This document shows positions 8,309 to 17,929 of a stretch of 64,000 bases of DNA, one piece after another (the first letter of the stretch is position 1; every line of letters starts with the position of its first letter). The DNA is from Nocardioides allogilvus (lineage in GTDB: Bacteria > Actinomycetota > Actinomycetes > Propionibacteriales > Nocardioidaceae), in the NCBI RefSeq assembly GCF_003047285.1, contig NZ_PZYX01000005.1, positions 62,001-126,000 of the forward strand, read 5' to 3'. The notes below the pieces were generated by a model. That model had not been told where the DNA came from. It did not search any database and saw only the letters and a program-made list of their open reading frames with translations. The position numbers and the translations under genes were made by a program.

Positions 8309-9115
8309 GTGAAAAGGTTCCGGTTCCTGCTGAGTCGTCGGTGGGTGCTGTTCCTCCTGACCGTGGTCGCGCTGGCCTGGGTGGCGTGGCGACTGGGCGA
8401 GTGGCAGTTCCACCGGTTGGAGGACCGCCGGGACCGCAACGCCATCATCGAGCGCAACGAGAAGCAGCCCCCGGTGCCCGTCACCGACGTGATGGCGCCC
8501 GGCGCGCCGCTGTCGGCCGACGACGAGTGGAAGCGCGTCACCGCCACCGGCACCTATGCCGTCGAGGACACCGTCGTGGTGCGCTACCGCACCCGTGACG
8601 GTGCCGCGGGCGTCGACGTCGTGGTCCCCCTGGAGCTGGTTGACGGTTCGAGCGTGCTGGTGGACCGCGGCTGGTTCGCCACCCAGAACCGTGGCGCGAC
8701 GCCTGACGACGTCCCCGCGCCACCCGCCGGCGAGGTCACCATCGAGGGCTGGGTGCGCCTCGACGCCACCGGCGACAGCACCGAGGTCACCGACCAGTCC
8801 ACCCGCTCGATCAACAGCGCGCAGATCGGCGAGGCGCTGGACCGCGAGGTCGTCACCGGCTTCGTGGACCTGCGCTCGGAGTCGCCCGAGCCCGCGGACC
8901 CGCTGCTGCCGGTGGAGCTGCCCGAGCTCGACAGCGGACCACACTTCTTCTACGGCCTGCAGTGGTGGTTCTTCGGGCTGCTCGCGCTCTTCGGCTTCGG
9001 CTACCTCGTCTACGACGAGGCACGGGGCGGGCGCGGCATGGTGCGCGGCTCGCGTCGCTCAGAGGACCCGGAGCATCCCACCGTCGACCGGGAGCATCGC
9101 ACCGCTGACGAATGA
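8309..9115 (+). CDS. SURF1-family protein (cytochrome oxidase biogenesis)
   Basis: A 268-residue SURF1 homolog. Topology is classic: one N-terminal transmembrane helix (about residues 11-28), a large extracytoplasmic domain, and a second helix near the C-terminus (FFYGLQWWFFGLLALFGFGY). Motifs such as GEWQFHRLEDRRDRN and VDRGWFA fit the family, which assists heme a insertion into cytochrome c oxidase. The heme A/O synthase genes lie elsewhere in the window (29507-31345). The last 57 bases overlap the 3' end of the converging SDR gene. Confidence 0.9.
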   Translation: MKRFRFLLSRRWVLFLLTVVALAWVAWRLGEWQFHRLEDRRDRNAIIERNEKQPPVPVTDVMAPGAPLSADDEWKRVTATGTYAVEDTVVVRYRTRDGAAGVDVVVPLELVDGSSVLVDRGWFATQNRGATPDDVPAPPAGEVTIEGWVRLDATGDSTEVTDQSTRSINSAQIGEALDREVVTGFVDLRSESPEPADPLLPVELPELDSGPHFFYGLQWWFFGLLALFGFGYLVYDEARGGRGMVRGSRRSEDPEHPTVDREHRTADE

Positions 9116-9814
9116 CGCGGCCGGCGACAGCAGGAAGGCCGCGGCCCGGCCGAACTCATCCGGGTCGCCGTAGCGCCCCAGCGGGATCGACTGCTCGAAC
9201 GCCGCTCGCGTCGCCCGGGCGTCGCCGCTGGCCGCGTCCAGCTCAGCGACCCGGTCGGTGCCGATCCGACCGGGCAGCAGACCGTTGACCCGCACTCCCT
9301 TGGGCCCGAGCTCCTCGGCCAGGGTCTTGGCGACCATCGCGAGACCTGGGCGCAGGCCGTTGGAGACCGCCATGTCGGCGAGCGGTGCGCGCACACTGCT
9401 CGACAGCACCAGCGCGAGCGAGCCGCCCTCCCCCAGCGCGAGACCGATCTCGCGCGAAAGCCGCACCGCACCGAGGAAGACCGACGCGAAGGCGCTCGAC
9501 CACTGGTCGTCGGTGATGTCGACGACCGCACCCTTCGGCGGGCCGCCCACGGAGATCAGCGCCCCGTCGAGCCGGCCGAACGAATCCTGTGCCGCGGCGA
9601 TGAGCCGGGCCGGGGTCTCGGGGTCTGCGTTGTCGGCCACCACTCCTGTGGCCCTGTCGCCCAATGCCTCGACCGCCGCGGCGATCGTGTCACCCGAGCG
9701 GCCGGAGACCACCACGCGTGCACCCTCGTCGACGAGCACGTCGGCCGTGGCCCGGCCGAGCCCGCGGGCGCCGCCGGTGACGATGAAGACCTTGTCCTCG
9801 AGCTGGAGATCCAT
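9059..9814 (-). CDS. Atypical SDR oxidoreductase without a catalytic Tyr/Lys
   Basis: A 251-residue Rossmann-fold SDR with intact TGGARGLG cofactor motif at residues 13-20, ISVGGPP in place of NNAG, and FabG-like C-terminus PVDGGM. The active-site segment after the conserved Ser triplet (138-140) reads VRAPLADMAVSNGLRP, so the expected YxxxK (about 152-157) is missing both Tyr and Lys. This fits the BKR-like SDR subgroup, known to lack the standard tetrad. It may be a non-classical reductase or a binding protein. Its 3' end overlaps the SURF1 gene by 57 bp, and it lies 9 bases downstream of the ABC exporter gene. Confidence 0.85.
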   Translation of the reverse strand: MDLQLEDKVFIVTGGARGLGRATADVLVDEGARVVVSGRSGDTIAAAVEALGDRATGVVADNADPETPARLIAAAQDSFGRLDGALISVGGPPKGAVVDITDDQWSSAFASVFLGAVRLSREIGLALGEGGSLALVLSSSVRAPLADMAVSNGLRPGLAMVAKTLAEELGPKGVRVNGLLPGRIGTDRVAELDAASGDARATRAAFEQSIPLGRYGDPDEFGRAAAFLLSPAASFVSGAMLPVDGGMLRVL

Positions 9815-9823
9815 GTCGCGAAC

Positions 9824-11692
9824 CTACTCGCGGAACTGCGTGTCGTGCAGGGTGCGGTAGAGCCCGCCCTCGGCGATCAGCTCGGCGTGGGTGCCACGCT
9901 GGACGACGCGGCCGGCGTCGAGCACGAGGATCTGGTCGGCGTTGCGGACGGTCGACAGGCGGTGCGCGATGACCAGGGACGTACGCGAGGCGAGCGCCGC
10001 GTCGAGCGCGCGCTGCACTGCCGCCTCGGACTCGGAGTCGAGGTGGGCGGTCGCCTCGTCGAGGACGACGATCGCCGGCGCCTTCAGCAGCAGCCGGGCG
10101 ATCGCGAGCCGTTGGCGCTCACCGCCCGAGAGACGGTAGCCACGGTCGCCGACGACGGTGTCGAGGCCGTCGGGCAAGGCCCGCACCAGTGCCGCGATCT
10201 GGGCGGCCTCCATGCATTGCCACAGCGCCGCCTCGGCGGCGTCGGGCCGGGCATAGAGCAGGTTGGTGCGGATGGTGTCGTGGAACATGTGCGCGTCCTG
10301 GGTGACGTAGCCGACGACGTCCTCCAGCGACTCCAGCGTCACGTCACGCACGTCCTGGCCTCCGACGCGTACGGCGCCCGCGACCGGGTCGTAGAGGCGC
10401 GCGACGAGGTGGGTGACGGTGGTCTTGCCGGCACCGGACGGGCCCACGAGGGCGATCATCTGCCCGGGCTCGGCGGTGAAGGACACGTCGTGCAGCACCT
10501 GGCCGCTCGGCCGGGCCTCGACCCGAGCGACGTTCTCCAGTGACGCGAGCGAGACCTCGTCGGCCGCGGGATAGCCGAAGTCGACGTGGTCGAACTCCAG
10601 CGAGGCCGCCGACCGCGGCAGCACCGTGGCGTCCGGCCGCTCCTGGATCAGCGAGGGCAGGTCGAGCACCTCGAAGACCCGGTCGAAGCTCACCAGCGCG
10701 GTCATCACGTCGATGCGGACGTTGGACAGGCCCTGCAAGGGACCGAGCAGCCGCAGCAGCAGGATGCCGAGGGCGACCAGGGTGCCCACGGAGAGGTCGC
10801 CCTGGATCGCGAGGTAGCCGCCGATGCCGTAGACCATCGCGGTGGCGAGCTGCGGGAGGAGGGTCATGGCGGCGAAGAAGACCCGGGTGAGCAGGGAGAT
10901 GCGCACGCCCAGGTCGCGGACCACGGCCGCCTTGGCGGCGTACGACCGGTCCTCGGTCTCGCGGCGCCCGAAGAGCTTGAGCAGCATCGCGCCGCCGACG
11001 TTGAAGCGCTCGGTCATGGCGTTGCCGAGGTCGGCGTTGCCCTCCATCTGCTCGCGGGTCAGGCCGGCGAGCCGGTTGCCGACCCAGCGCGAGGTGAGCA
11101 GCAGGAAGGGGAACAGCAGCAGGCACAGCAGCGTCACCTGCCAGCTCAGCGCGAACATGGTGATCCCGACGACGAGCGCCGAGATCATGTTGGCCACCGT
11201 GCCGGACAGGGTGGACGTGAACGCGCGCTGGGCGCCGATGACGTCGTTGTTGAGCCGGCTGACCAGAGCGCCGGTCTGGGTGCGGGTGAAGAAGGCGAGC
11301 GACTGGCGCTGGACGTGGGCGAAGACCTGGGTGCGCAGGTCGTAGATCAGGCCCTCGCCGATCCGGCTGGAGAGGTAGCCACCGAGCAGGCCGAGGCCTG
11401 AGTCGATGACCGCGACCACGGCCATCGCCGCCGCGAGCCAGATCACCAGCCGGGTGTCGCCGGCGCTGATGCCCTTGTCGACGATTTGCTGGAGCAGCAG
11501 CGGAGGGAGCACGACGAGTCCGGCGTCCACCACCGTGACGGCGAGGAACATCGCGATCGCCACGCGGTGCGGGCGCGCGAACGACAGCACCCGGCGCACG
11601 GTCTGCCGCTCGATCCGCTTGTCGACCACGGTCCGGTCGGAGCGCAGGAACCGCCAGGGCGGTCCGGCGCTGCCGGGTCCCATCATCGACAT
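9824..11692 (-). CDS. ABC exporter, fused permease-ATPase
   Basis: A 622-residue half-transporter with six predicted transmembrane helices in the first 320 residues (the first around FLAVTVVDAGLVVLPPLLLQ) and a C-terminal nucleotide-binding domain. Walker A is GPSGAGKTT, signature LSGGERQRLAIARLLL, Walker B IVVLDEATAHLD, with the H-loop in IAHRLSTVRNAD. It is an MsbA/MDR-like type IV exporter, functional as a homodimer or with a partner half. The substrate cannot be inferred. It is followed closely by the SDR gene and preceded by the enoyl-CoA hydratase gene on the same strand. Confidence 0.92.
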   Translation of the reverse strand: MSMMGPGSAGPPWRFLRSDRTVVDKRIERQTVRRVLSFARPHRVAIAMFLAVTVVDAGLVVLPPLLLQQIVDKGISAGDTRLVIWLAAAMAVVAVIDSGLGLLGGYLSSRIGEGLIYDLRTQVFAHVQRQSLAFFTRTQTGALVSRLNNDVIGAQRAFTSTLSGTVANMISALVVGITMFALSWQVTLLCLLLFPFLLLTSRWVGNRLAGLTREQMEGNADLGNAMTERFNVGGAMLLKLFGRRETEDRSYAAKAAVVRDLGVRISLLTRVFFAAMTLLPQLATAMVYGIGGYLAIQGDLSVGTLVALGILLLRLLGPLQGLSNVRIDVMTALVSFDRVFEVLDLPSLIQERPDATVLPRSAASLEFDHVDFGYPAADEVSLASLENVARVEARPSGQVLHDVSFTAEPGQMIALVGPSGAGKTTVTHLVARLYDPVAGAVRVGGQDVRDVTLESLEDVVGYVTQDAHMFHDTIRTNLLYARPDAAEAALWQCMEAAQIAALVRALPDGLDTVVGDRGYRLSGGERQRLAIARLLLKAPAIVVLDEATAHLDSESEAAVQRALDAALASRTSLVIAHRLSTVRNADQILVLDAGRVVQRGTHAELIAEGGLYRTLHDTQFRE

Positions 11693-11716
11693 CTGGAGTC
11701 CTTCTCGGTCGGCCGA

Positions 11717-12502
11717 TCAGCCGGCGAAGGCAGCGGCCACGGACCGGAAGCGACGCATCTGCGCCTCCCGCTCCAGGCGCCGCTGCTCGTCGAGCTCACG
11801 GTCGGCCGCTCCCTGCAACAACGTCTTGGTCTCGGTGACCACACCGGCCATCGGTGCGGACAGGGCAGCCGCGAGCGCCGCGACCTCGCTGTCGAGGTCG
11901 TCGACCGGCACGACCTTGTTGACCAGCCCGATGTCGACGGCCTCCTGTGCACCGACCATCCGGGCGGTGGCGCAGATCTCGAGGGCCCTGGCGTAGCCAA
12001 CGCTCTCGACGAGGGGCTTTGTTCCCGTCAGGTCGGGGACGAGGCCGAGCGCCGACTCCTTCATGGAGAACTGCGCGTCGTCCGCCACGACCCGCAGGTC
12101 GCACGACAGCGCGAGCTGGAAGCCCGCGCCCACGGCATAGCCGCGTACGGCGGCGATGGACACGAACCGCGGGTCGCGCAGGAACGTGAAGCCGCGCTGG
12201 AACTCCTCGATCCGGTCGGCAGCCGCCTGGTCGGGGAGGCCGAGCAGGCCGATGACGCTCTCGGCGGCGTCGGCGGACGGGTCGAGCATCGCCCGGTCCA
12301 GGCCGGCGGAGAAGGTCGGGCCCGCTCCGGTGACCACGACGACGCGGACGTCGTCGGGGATCTGCCGGCCGATCTCGGCCAGCGCCAGCCACATCGCCGG
12401 CGTCTGCGCGTTGCGCACCTCGGGGCGGTTGAGCGTGATCGTGGCGACCGGACCGGCCACGGAGTAGTCGAGGCCCACGGCCGCGAGGTCAGGAAGCGTC
12501 AT
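11717..12502 (-). CDS. Enoyl-CoA hydratase/isomerase family protein (EchA12-like)
   Basis: A 261-residue crotonase. Oxyanion-hole segments are visible: GAGPTFSAGLDR (first loop) and RGYAVGAGFQLALSCDLRV (second). The position equivalent to the first catalytic Glu falls in YAVGAGFQ, where Gly/Phe are present, so classical hydratase activity is uncertain. A later Glu/Asp region, FSMKESALGLVPD, is retained. It lies next to the ABC-F gene, as echA12 does beside Rv1473 in M. tuberculosis (recalled synteny). The natural substrate is unknown. Confidence 0.88.
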   Translation of the reverse strand: MTLPDLAAVGLDYSVAGPVATITLNRPEVRNAQTPAMWLALAEIGRQIPDDVRVVVVTGAGPTFSAGLDRAMLDPSADAAESVIGLLGLPDQAAADRIEEFQRGFTFLRDPRFVSIAAVRGYAVGAGFQLALSCDLRVVADDAQFSMKESALGLVPDLTGTKPLVESVGYARALEICATARMVGAQEAVDIGLVNKVVPVDDLDSEVAALAAALSAPMAGVVTETKTLLQGAADRELDEQRRLEREAQMRRFRSVAAAFAG

Positions 12503-12583
12503 GCCCGGAGTCTCTCAGAGCACTACCTGCGGGTACGTGGCCCGGTGCCGTGTCAGAGCAGGACTGAGGGCCTGACAGGACGG

Positions 12584-14182
<1,599 letters not shown>

Positions 14183-14252
14183 CAGGCCCTCAGGCTATCG
14201 GTGCGGCGACACTTCCCTGTCATCGTCGGCCCCCGTCGGTCCCTAGCGATAT

Positions 14253-14274
14253 GTTGAGCCGGAGCTGGCTCAAC
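14253..14274. promoter_or_regulatory. 8-bp perfect inverted repeat, candidate operator
   Basis: GTTGAGCC (14253-14260) and GGCTCAAC (14267-14274) are separated by 6 bases. The repeat lies between the divergent ABC-F gene and the small metallopeptidase-paralog gene, 26 bases before the latter's ATG. The size and symmetry fit a dimeric regulator site. The CTCAAC motif also resembles an end of the interspersed repeat. The gap 14183-14300 holds nothing else clear. Confidence 0.45.
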
Positions 14275-14300
14275 TCGGGCCTTGAGGAAGGGACACCGGC

Positions 14301-14477
14301 ATGCGTTTCAACCCGAAGGCCGACATCGACACCGGACGCGTCCAGGACGCCGGCTCCGGCGGCGGCTCCATGATCCCGCTCCCGACCTCCGCGGGCGGCG
14401 GCAAGCTGGGCCTGGTCCTGCTCATCGTGGGCTTCGTCATCAAGTTCCTGGCGTCGCGACGCTCCTCGCGCGCCTGA
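14301..14477 (+). CDS. 58-aa stand-alone paralog of the metallopeptidase N-terminus
   Basis: A short gene beginning MRFNPKADIDTGRVQDAGSG, nearly identical to the start of the following metallopeptidase (MRFNPKADISGGRVGDAGSG). It continues with a Gly-rich linker, one transmembrane helix (LGLVLLIVGFVIKFL) and a basic tail SRRSSRA, then stops. There is no protease domain. A purine-rich GAGGAAGGGA lies upstream of the ATG. It looks like a tandem duplication of only the signal/anchor module, preserved with clean codon usage, so it is probably expressed. It may be a decoy, partner or regulator of the protease. No function is known to me. Confidence 0.7.
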   Translation: MRFNPKADIDTGRVQDAGSGGGSMIPLPTSAGGGKLGLVLLIVGFVIKFLASRRSSRA

Positions 14478-14529
14478 ACGCGTTAGCCTCCCTCCGACTC
14501 ATCGGTAGCCCCGGGAAGGGTTCATACAC

Positions 14530-15486
14530 ATGCGCTTCAATCCGAAGGCTGACATCAGCGGCGGTCGCGTCGGCGACGCCGGTAGCGGCGGCGGCGGCGG
14601 TATGCGCGGCGGTGGGATGCGGATCCCCATCCCCGGCGGCACCCGCGCCGGCGGCGGCATCGGCGGCCTGCTGATCGTCGTGCTCATCGTCGTGCTCAAC
14701 ATGTGCATGGGCGGCGGTGGCGGGCTGCCCTCCCCCGACGGCTCCGGCACGGGGGTCGATCCCCAGAGCCAGAGCGGCAACCCGCAGGGCATCGAGCAGG
14801 ACGGCGAGCGCTATGCCAACTGCAAGACCGGCGCCGACGCCAACGAGGACGTCGACTGCGCACGCAAGGCCGTGGCGCTGACGCTCGAGCAGTTCTGGGC
14901 GAAGACGCTGCCCGAGCAGGGCGGCCCCGGGTTCACCGCGGCCCAGATCGTCACCTTCAGCGGCGGCGTCAACACCGGCTGCGGCCAGGCGACCTCGCAG
15001 GTCGGCCCGTTCTACTGCCCCGCCGACAGCCAGATCTACCTCGACACCACGTTCTTCGCCGATGTCCTCGAGGGACAGCTCGGCGGCCAGGGCGGCGACT
15101 TCGTCGAGCCCTACGTGCTGGCCCACGAGTACGGCCACCACATCCAGAACCTCCTCGGCACCATGGGCCAGGTCCGCACGCAGAAGGGCCCGCAGTCCGA
15201 CGCGGTGCGCCTGGAGCTGCAGGCCGACTGCTACGCCGGCATGTGGACCCGCGACGCCAGCGACGGCGACGGCATCCTCGAGGGCCTCGACCAGGGCGAC
15301 ATCGACGAGGCGCTCGACTCGGCCAAGACCGTCGGTGACGACCGGATCCAGGAGAAGTCCGGCCAGGGCGTCAATCCCGAGGCCTGGACCCACGGCTCGT
15401 CCGAGCAGCGCCAGCGCTGGTTCGCCGTCGGCTACAACGAGGGCACCCTGCAGGCCTGCGACACCTTCTCGGCCCGCGAGCTCTGA
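14530..15486 (+). CDS. Neutral zinc metallopeptidase, YpfJ/KPN_02809 family
   Basis: A 318-residue membrane-anchored protein. The conserved N-terminal MRFNPKADISGGRV precedes a Gly-rich linker and one transmembrane helix (about residues 39-58). An extracytoplasmic domain then carries the zinc site HEYGHHIQ (HExxH) in YVLAHEYGHHIQNLLGTM, followed by ELQADCYAGMWT, where the Glu is the likely third ligand, as in this family. GGGAAGGG lies upstream of the ATG. The proteolytic substrate is unknown. It lies 52 bases downstream of the 58-aa paralog and is probably in the same transcript. Confidence 0.92.
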   Translation: MRFNPKADISGGRVGDAGSGGGGGMRGGGMRIPIPGGTRAGGGIGGLLIVVLIVVLNMCMGGGGGLPSPDGSGTGVDPQSQSGNPQGIEQDGERYANCKTGADANEDVDCARKAVALTLEQFWAKTLPEQGGPGFTAAQIVTFSGGVNTGCGQATSQVGPFYCPADSQIYLDTTFFADVLEGQLGGQGGDFVEPYVLAHEYGHHIQNLLGTMGQVRTQKGPQSDAVRLELQADCYAGMWTRDASDGDGILEGLDQGDIDEALDSAKTVGDDRIQEKSGQGVNPEAWTHGSSEQRQRWFAVGYNEGTLQACDTFSAREL

Positions 15487-15510
15487 GCGGTCGGCGGCCC
15501 AGCTCGACCC

Positions 15511-16413
15511 TCAACTCAGGAGGGCTTCGATCTGGGCCGCCTGCCGCTGCATCGAGTGGACGTACGGCGCCACGCTGGGGTGCGAGTACTTCCCGGCCAG
15601 CGCCCCCTCGCCCTCCGCGACCCGGCGCAGCGCCCAGTCCAGGCGGCTCAGCGCCGTGTAGACGACCGTGATCCGCGCGCCGGCCGCTGCGGCGGGGGCG
15701 AGATCGGCGTCGGCCAGCCCGTCGACGTACGCCGCCAGCAGTGGCTCGAAGGCCTCGCGCGAGGCCAGCGCCCACAGCCCGAGGTCGTGACCGACGGCGC
15801 CGGTGCCCAACGAGCTCCAGTCGATCGCGACGACGTCGTCGCCCACGCGTCCGCGCAGGTTCTCCGGGGTCGGGTCACCGTGCTGCAGCACCTGCGGTGC
15901 CGCGTCCAGCGCGTCGAGATGACGTCCCCGCTGCCGCCACAGGTGGTCGGCGACATCGGCCATGGTGGTGCGGGCCAGCGTCTGCCAGCCGCCTCGACGC
16001 TCCACCCGTGAGAGCCGTTCGCGCAGCTGGCCGCGGGCCAGCCAGGGCTCGTCCGGCGGCGTCGAGCCGGCGAACCGACCAAGCGCACGGGCGACGAACA
16101 GGCCCGGGTTGTCGGTCTCCGCGACCCTCTCCTGCACCATCGTGATGCCCTCGTCGTCCTCGTCGACCCGCAGCATCCTCGGGCCGCGCAGGCCGGGGGT
16201 GGCCGTGACGAGTGCGTGCAGCGCGACCTGCGGCTCCCGCTCCCACCACGCGGCCGAGCGCCAGTCGGAGATCTCGGGAGGGTCGCCCTCGACGGGGGCC
16301 AGCAGCCGCTTGACGACCACGTCCCGCTCGCCCTCGCGCGCCAGCCACACGCCGTACGCCGAAGGGCTGGTGCCACCTGGCAGTCGCTGCCAGCCGGGCT
16401 CGGGCTGCCACAT
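15511..16413 (-). CDS. Aminoglycoside-phosphotransferase-fold (APH) protein
   Basis: A 300-residue protein with an APH/choline-kinase-like fold. The catalytic loop is LQHGDPTPENLRG (HGDxxxxN) and the metal-binding motif AIDWSSLGTGAVGHDLG. The N-lobe Lys is probably in DVVVKRLLAP. Such proteins phosphorylate small hydroxyl substrates, and resistance should not be assumed. The start lies 22 bases after the acVLRF1 stop, and the two are likely co-transcribed. It converges with the metallopeptidase gene across a 24-base spacer. Confidence 0.85.
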   Translation of the reverse strand: MWQPEPGWQRLPGGTSPSAYGVWLAREGERDVVVKRLLAPVEGDPPEISDWRSAAWWEREPQVALHALVTATPGLRGPRMLRVDEDDEGITMVQERVAETDNPGLFVARALGRFAGSTPPDEPWLARGQLRERLSRVERRGGWQTLARTTMADVADHLWRQRGRHLDALDAAPQVLQHGDPTPENLRGRVGDDVVAIDWSSLGTGAVGHDLGLWALASREAFEPLLAAYVDGLADADLAPAAAAGARITVVYTALSRLDWALRRVAEGEGALAGKYSHPSVAPYVHSMQRQAAQIEALLS

Positions 16414-16435
16414 GGCGCTGACGCTAGCGGATGGA

Positions 16436-17038
16436 TCAGGCGTTGGTGACGTGTACGGCGACCGCCTGCGCGTCGAGGATCGCCTGGTCCAGCACGGCGC
16501 GGCGCGGGTCCGGCACCGGCAGCCAGGGCTCGACGACCTGCAGGCCGGCCAGTCGCTGGTCCGACAGCACCTCGATCACCGCCGGGTGGTCGCCACCGGT
16601 CACGAGCGGGCCCCGCCCGAGGATGCGGGCCGCGTGGTCGGCGGCAGCCTCGTAGGCCTGTCGTGCCTGGTTGTCCCTGCGTCGGGCGAACCTCTGCTGG
16701 CTCTGCCCGCCGGCCTTGGTGCGCCCCTGCACGTGCCGCTGGCCGATCTTGTGCTCGACCATCGTGGGGCCGGCCATGCGTGCCACGGCGAAGCCGCCCT
16801 TGCGGACCAGCAGCACTCCCCACTCCCCCGGCGTCTCGACGGCCGCGAGGAAGGCGGCGACCTCGGGCATCGCGTCGTACGGCGTCGCGAACGGCAGTCG
16901 CGCCGTGAACGTCGAGCCGTCGCCGGCCGCTCCGTGCAGCGCGCCGTCGAGAGCGCTCAGGGCGGCGCCGCCGTGGCCGGTCTCGAAGTTGCTCACCCAG
17001 CGCTCGAAGCGGGCGGGCGGGACCAGGACGTGGGGCAC
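16436..17038 (-). CDS. acVLRF1-family peptidyl-tRNA hydrolase (Vms1-like release factor)
   Basis: A 200-residue protein starting at GTG 17038. It contains GRTKAGGQSQQRFARRRDNQ, the glycine-rich loop with catalytic Gln of the Vms1/ANKZF1-like release-factor family (VLRF1), whose actinobacterial branch is called acVLRF1. In eukaryotes these enzymes cleave peptidyl-tRNA on stalled large ribosomal subunits during ribosome quality control. The bacterial branch is presumed to act similarly. A TAACGT -10 hexamer 7 bases upstream (17046-17051) suggests a leaderless mRNA. The APH gene follows in the same direction. Confidence 0.88.
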   Translation of the reverse strand: MPHVLVPPARFERWVSNFETGHGGAALSALDGALHGAAGDGSTFTARLPFATPYDAMPEVAAFLAAVETPGEWGVLLVRKGGFAVARMAGPTMVEHKIGQRHVQGRTKAGGQSQQRFARRRDNQARQAYEAAADHAARILGRGPLVTGGDHPAVIEVLSDQRLAGLQVVEPWLPVPDPRRAVLDQAILDAQAVAVHVTNA

Positions 17039-17045
17039 GCGCGAG

Positions 17046-17051
17046 ACGTTA
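17046..17051 (-). promoter_or_regulatory. -10 element (TAACGT) of the acVLRF1 gene
   Basis: The minus strand reads TAACGT, ending 7 bases before the GTG start at 17038, a spacing consistent with leaderless transcription. Confidence 0.45.
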
Positions 17052-17093
17052 CCCGCCACGGAACCCCACACGGCGCCGCGCCGTCCCACCTGC

Positions 17094-17926
17094 ATGCGCC
17101 TCCTCCTGCCGGCCGCCCTGCTGATGGTGCTCGCCGCGTGCGGGACCGCGGACCGGGCCGGCGACACCCCTGAGCTCGTCGACGGGCTCCACCTCCCCGC
17201 CCCCGGTGACCCGGAGAGCTGGTCGTCCGGGCGGTCCCCGACGTTCCAGGTCCTCACTGCCGACGGGAAGCAGCTGGAGCTGACGGCCTGGACCTTCTGC
17301 GGGCCCGGCATCTGCGCCGACGGGGCACCCCCGGACGACCCGCCCGCGATCGGCAGCGCCGAGGAGCTCGTGTTCGGCTTCGAGCAGCCGGGGTGGGAGT
17401 TCACGGACGTGACCTTCCGCGAGCGTGGTGCCGCCTGCCCGCGTCAGATCACGGTCGCCGCCGAACGCCTTGGCCCGCGCACCTTCCGGGTCCCCCCGGC
17501 CGGGCGCGCAGGGGACTGGGACGTCGACATCTTCGGGCGCGGCCCGGAGGGCGACGCCGTCACCACCGTCCGCTGGCGCACGCCCGTCGACGGCACGACG
17601 CCAGCGGAGGCGACCGGCGTCCTCGCAGTGTTGGCCGAGCACGACGGCGAGCTCGACAGCTACGGCGTGGAGCTCTCCCTCTCCGACCTCGCCTCGCACC
17701 CCGAGCGCGCCGCTGCAACCGTCACCGTGACCTCGGCGCAGGGTCGCAGCGCCACCCTGACGCCGCGACCCGACTGGGGCAGGGGCCGTTCGACTACCGG
17801 GTGGAGCTGGACCTCGACGGCACGACCCACGTCGGTCGGGCCACGTGGCCCGGCGACGAGATCGAGGACTATGCGCCGTACGCCGCACTGACCTGGACGC
17901 CGCCGCTGCCGGTGCACACCGGCTGA
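17094..17926 (+). pseudogene. Lipoprotein gene with a single-base frameshift
   Basis: It begins MRLLLPAALLMVLAACGTAD, a lipoprotein signal peptide with lipobox LAAC, then about 210 residues with secreted-protein character. The frame then degrades into a Ser/Thr/Arg-rich run ending at 17891. The downstream -1 frame instead reads GPFDYRVELDLDGTTHVGRA to TWTPPLPVHTG, stop 17924-17926, which is clearly protein-like. Adding one G to the GGGG run at 17776-17779 joins the two parts as DWGQGPFDYRVELD and gives a 277-residue protein. Either the gene is recently broken or the run was miscalled. Function unknown. It is divergent from acVLRF1. Confidence 0.75.
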
Positions 17927-17929
17927 CTC

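Noticed and set aside
12551..12577. TGTCAG...CTGACA hairpin as terminator for the ABC-F gene
   Set aside because: Only a 6-bp stem with a 15-base loop and no T-tract; too weak to call at this GC content.
15511..16413. Antibiotic-resistance gene (aminoglycoside phosphotransferase)
   Set aside because: Only the general APH kinase fold is visible. There is no specific similarity to known resistance enzymes, and the context is housekeeping.
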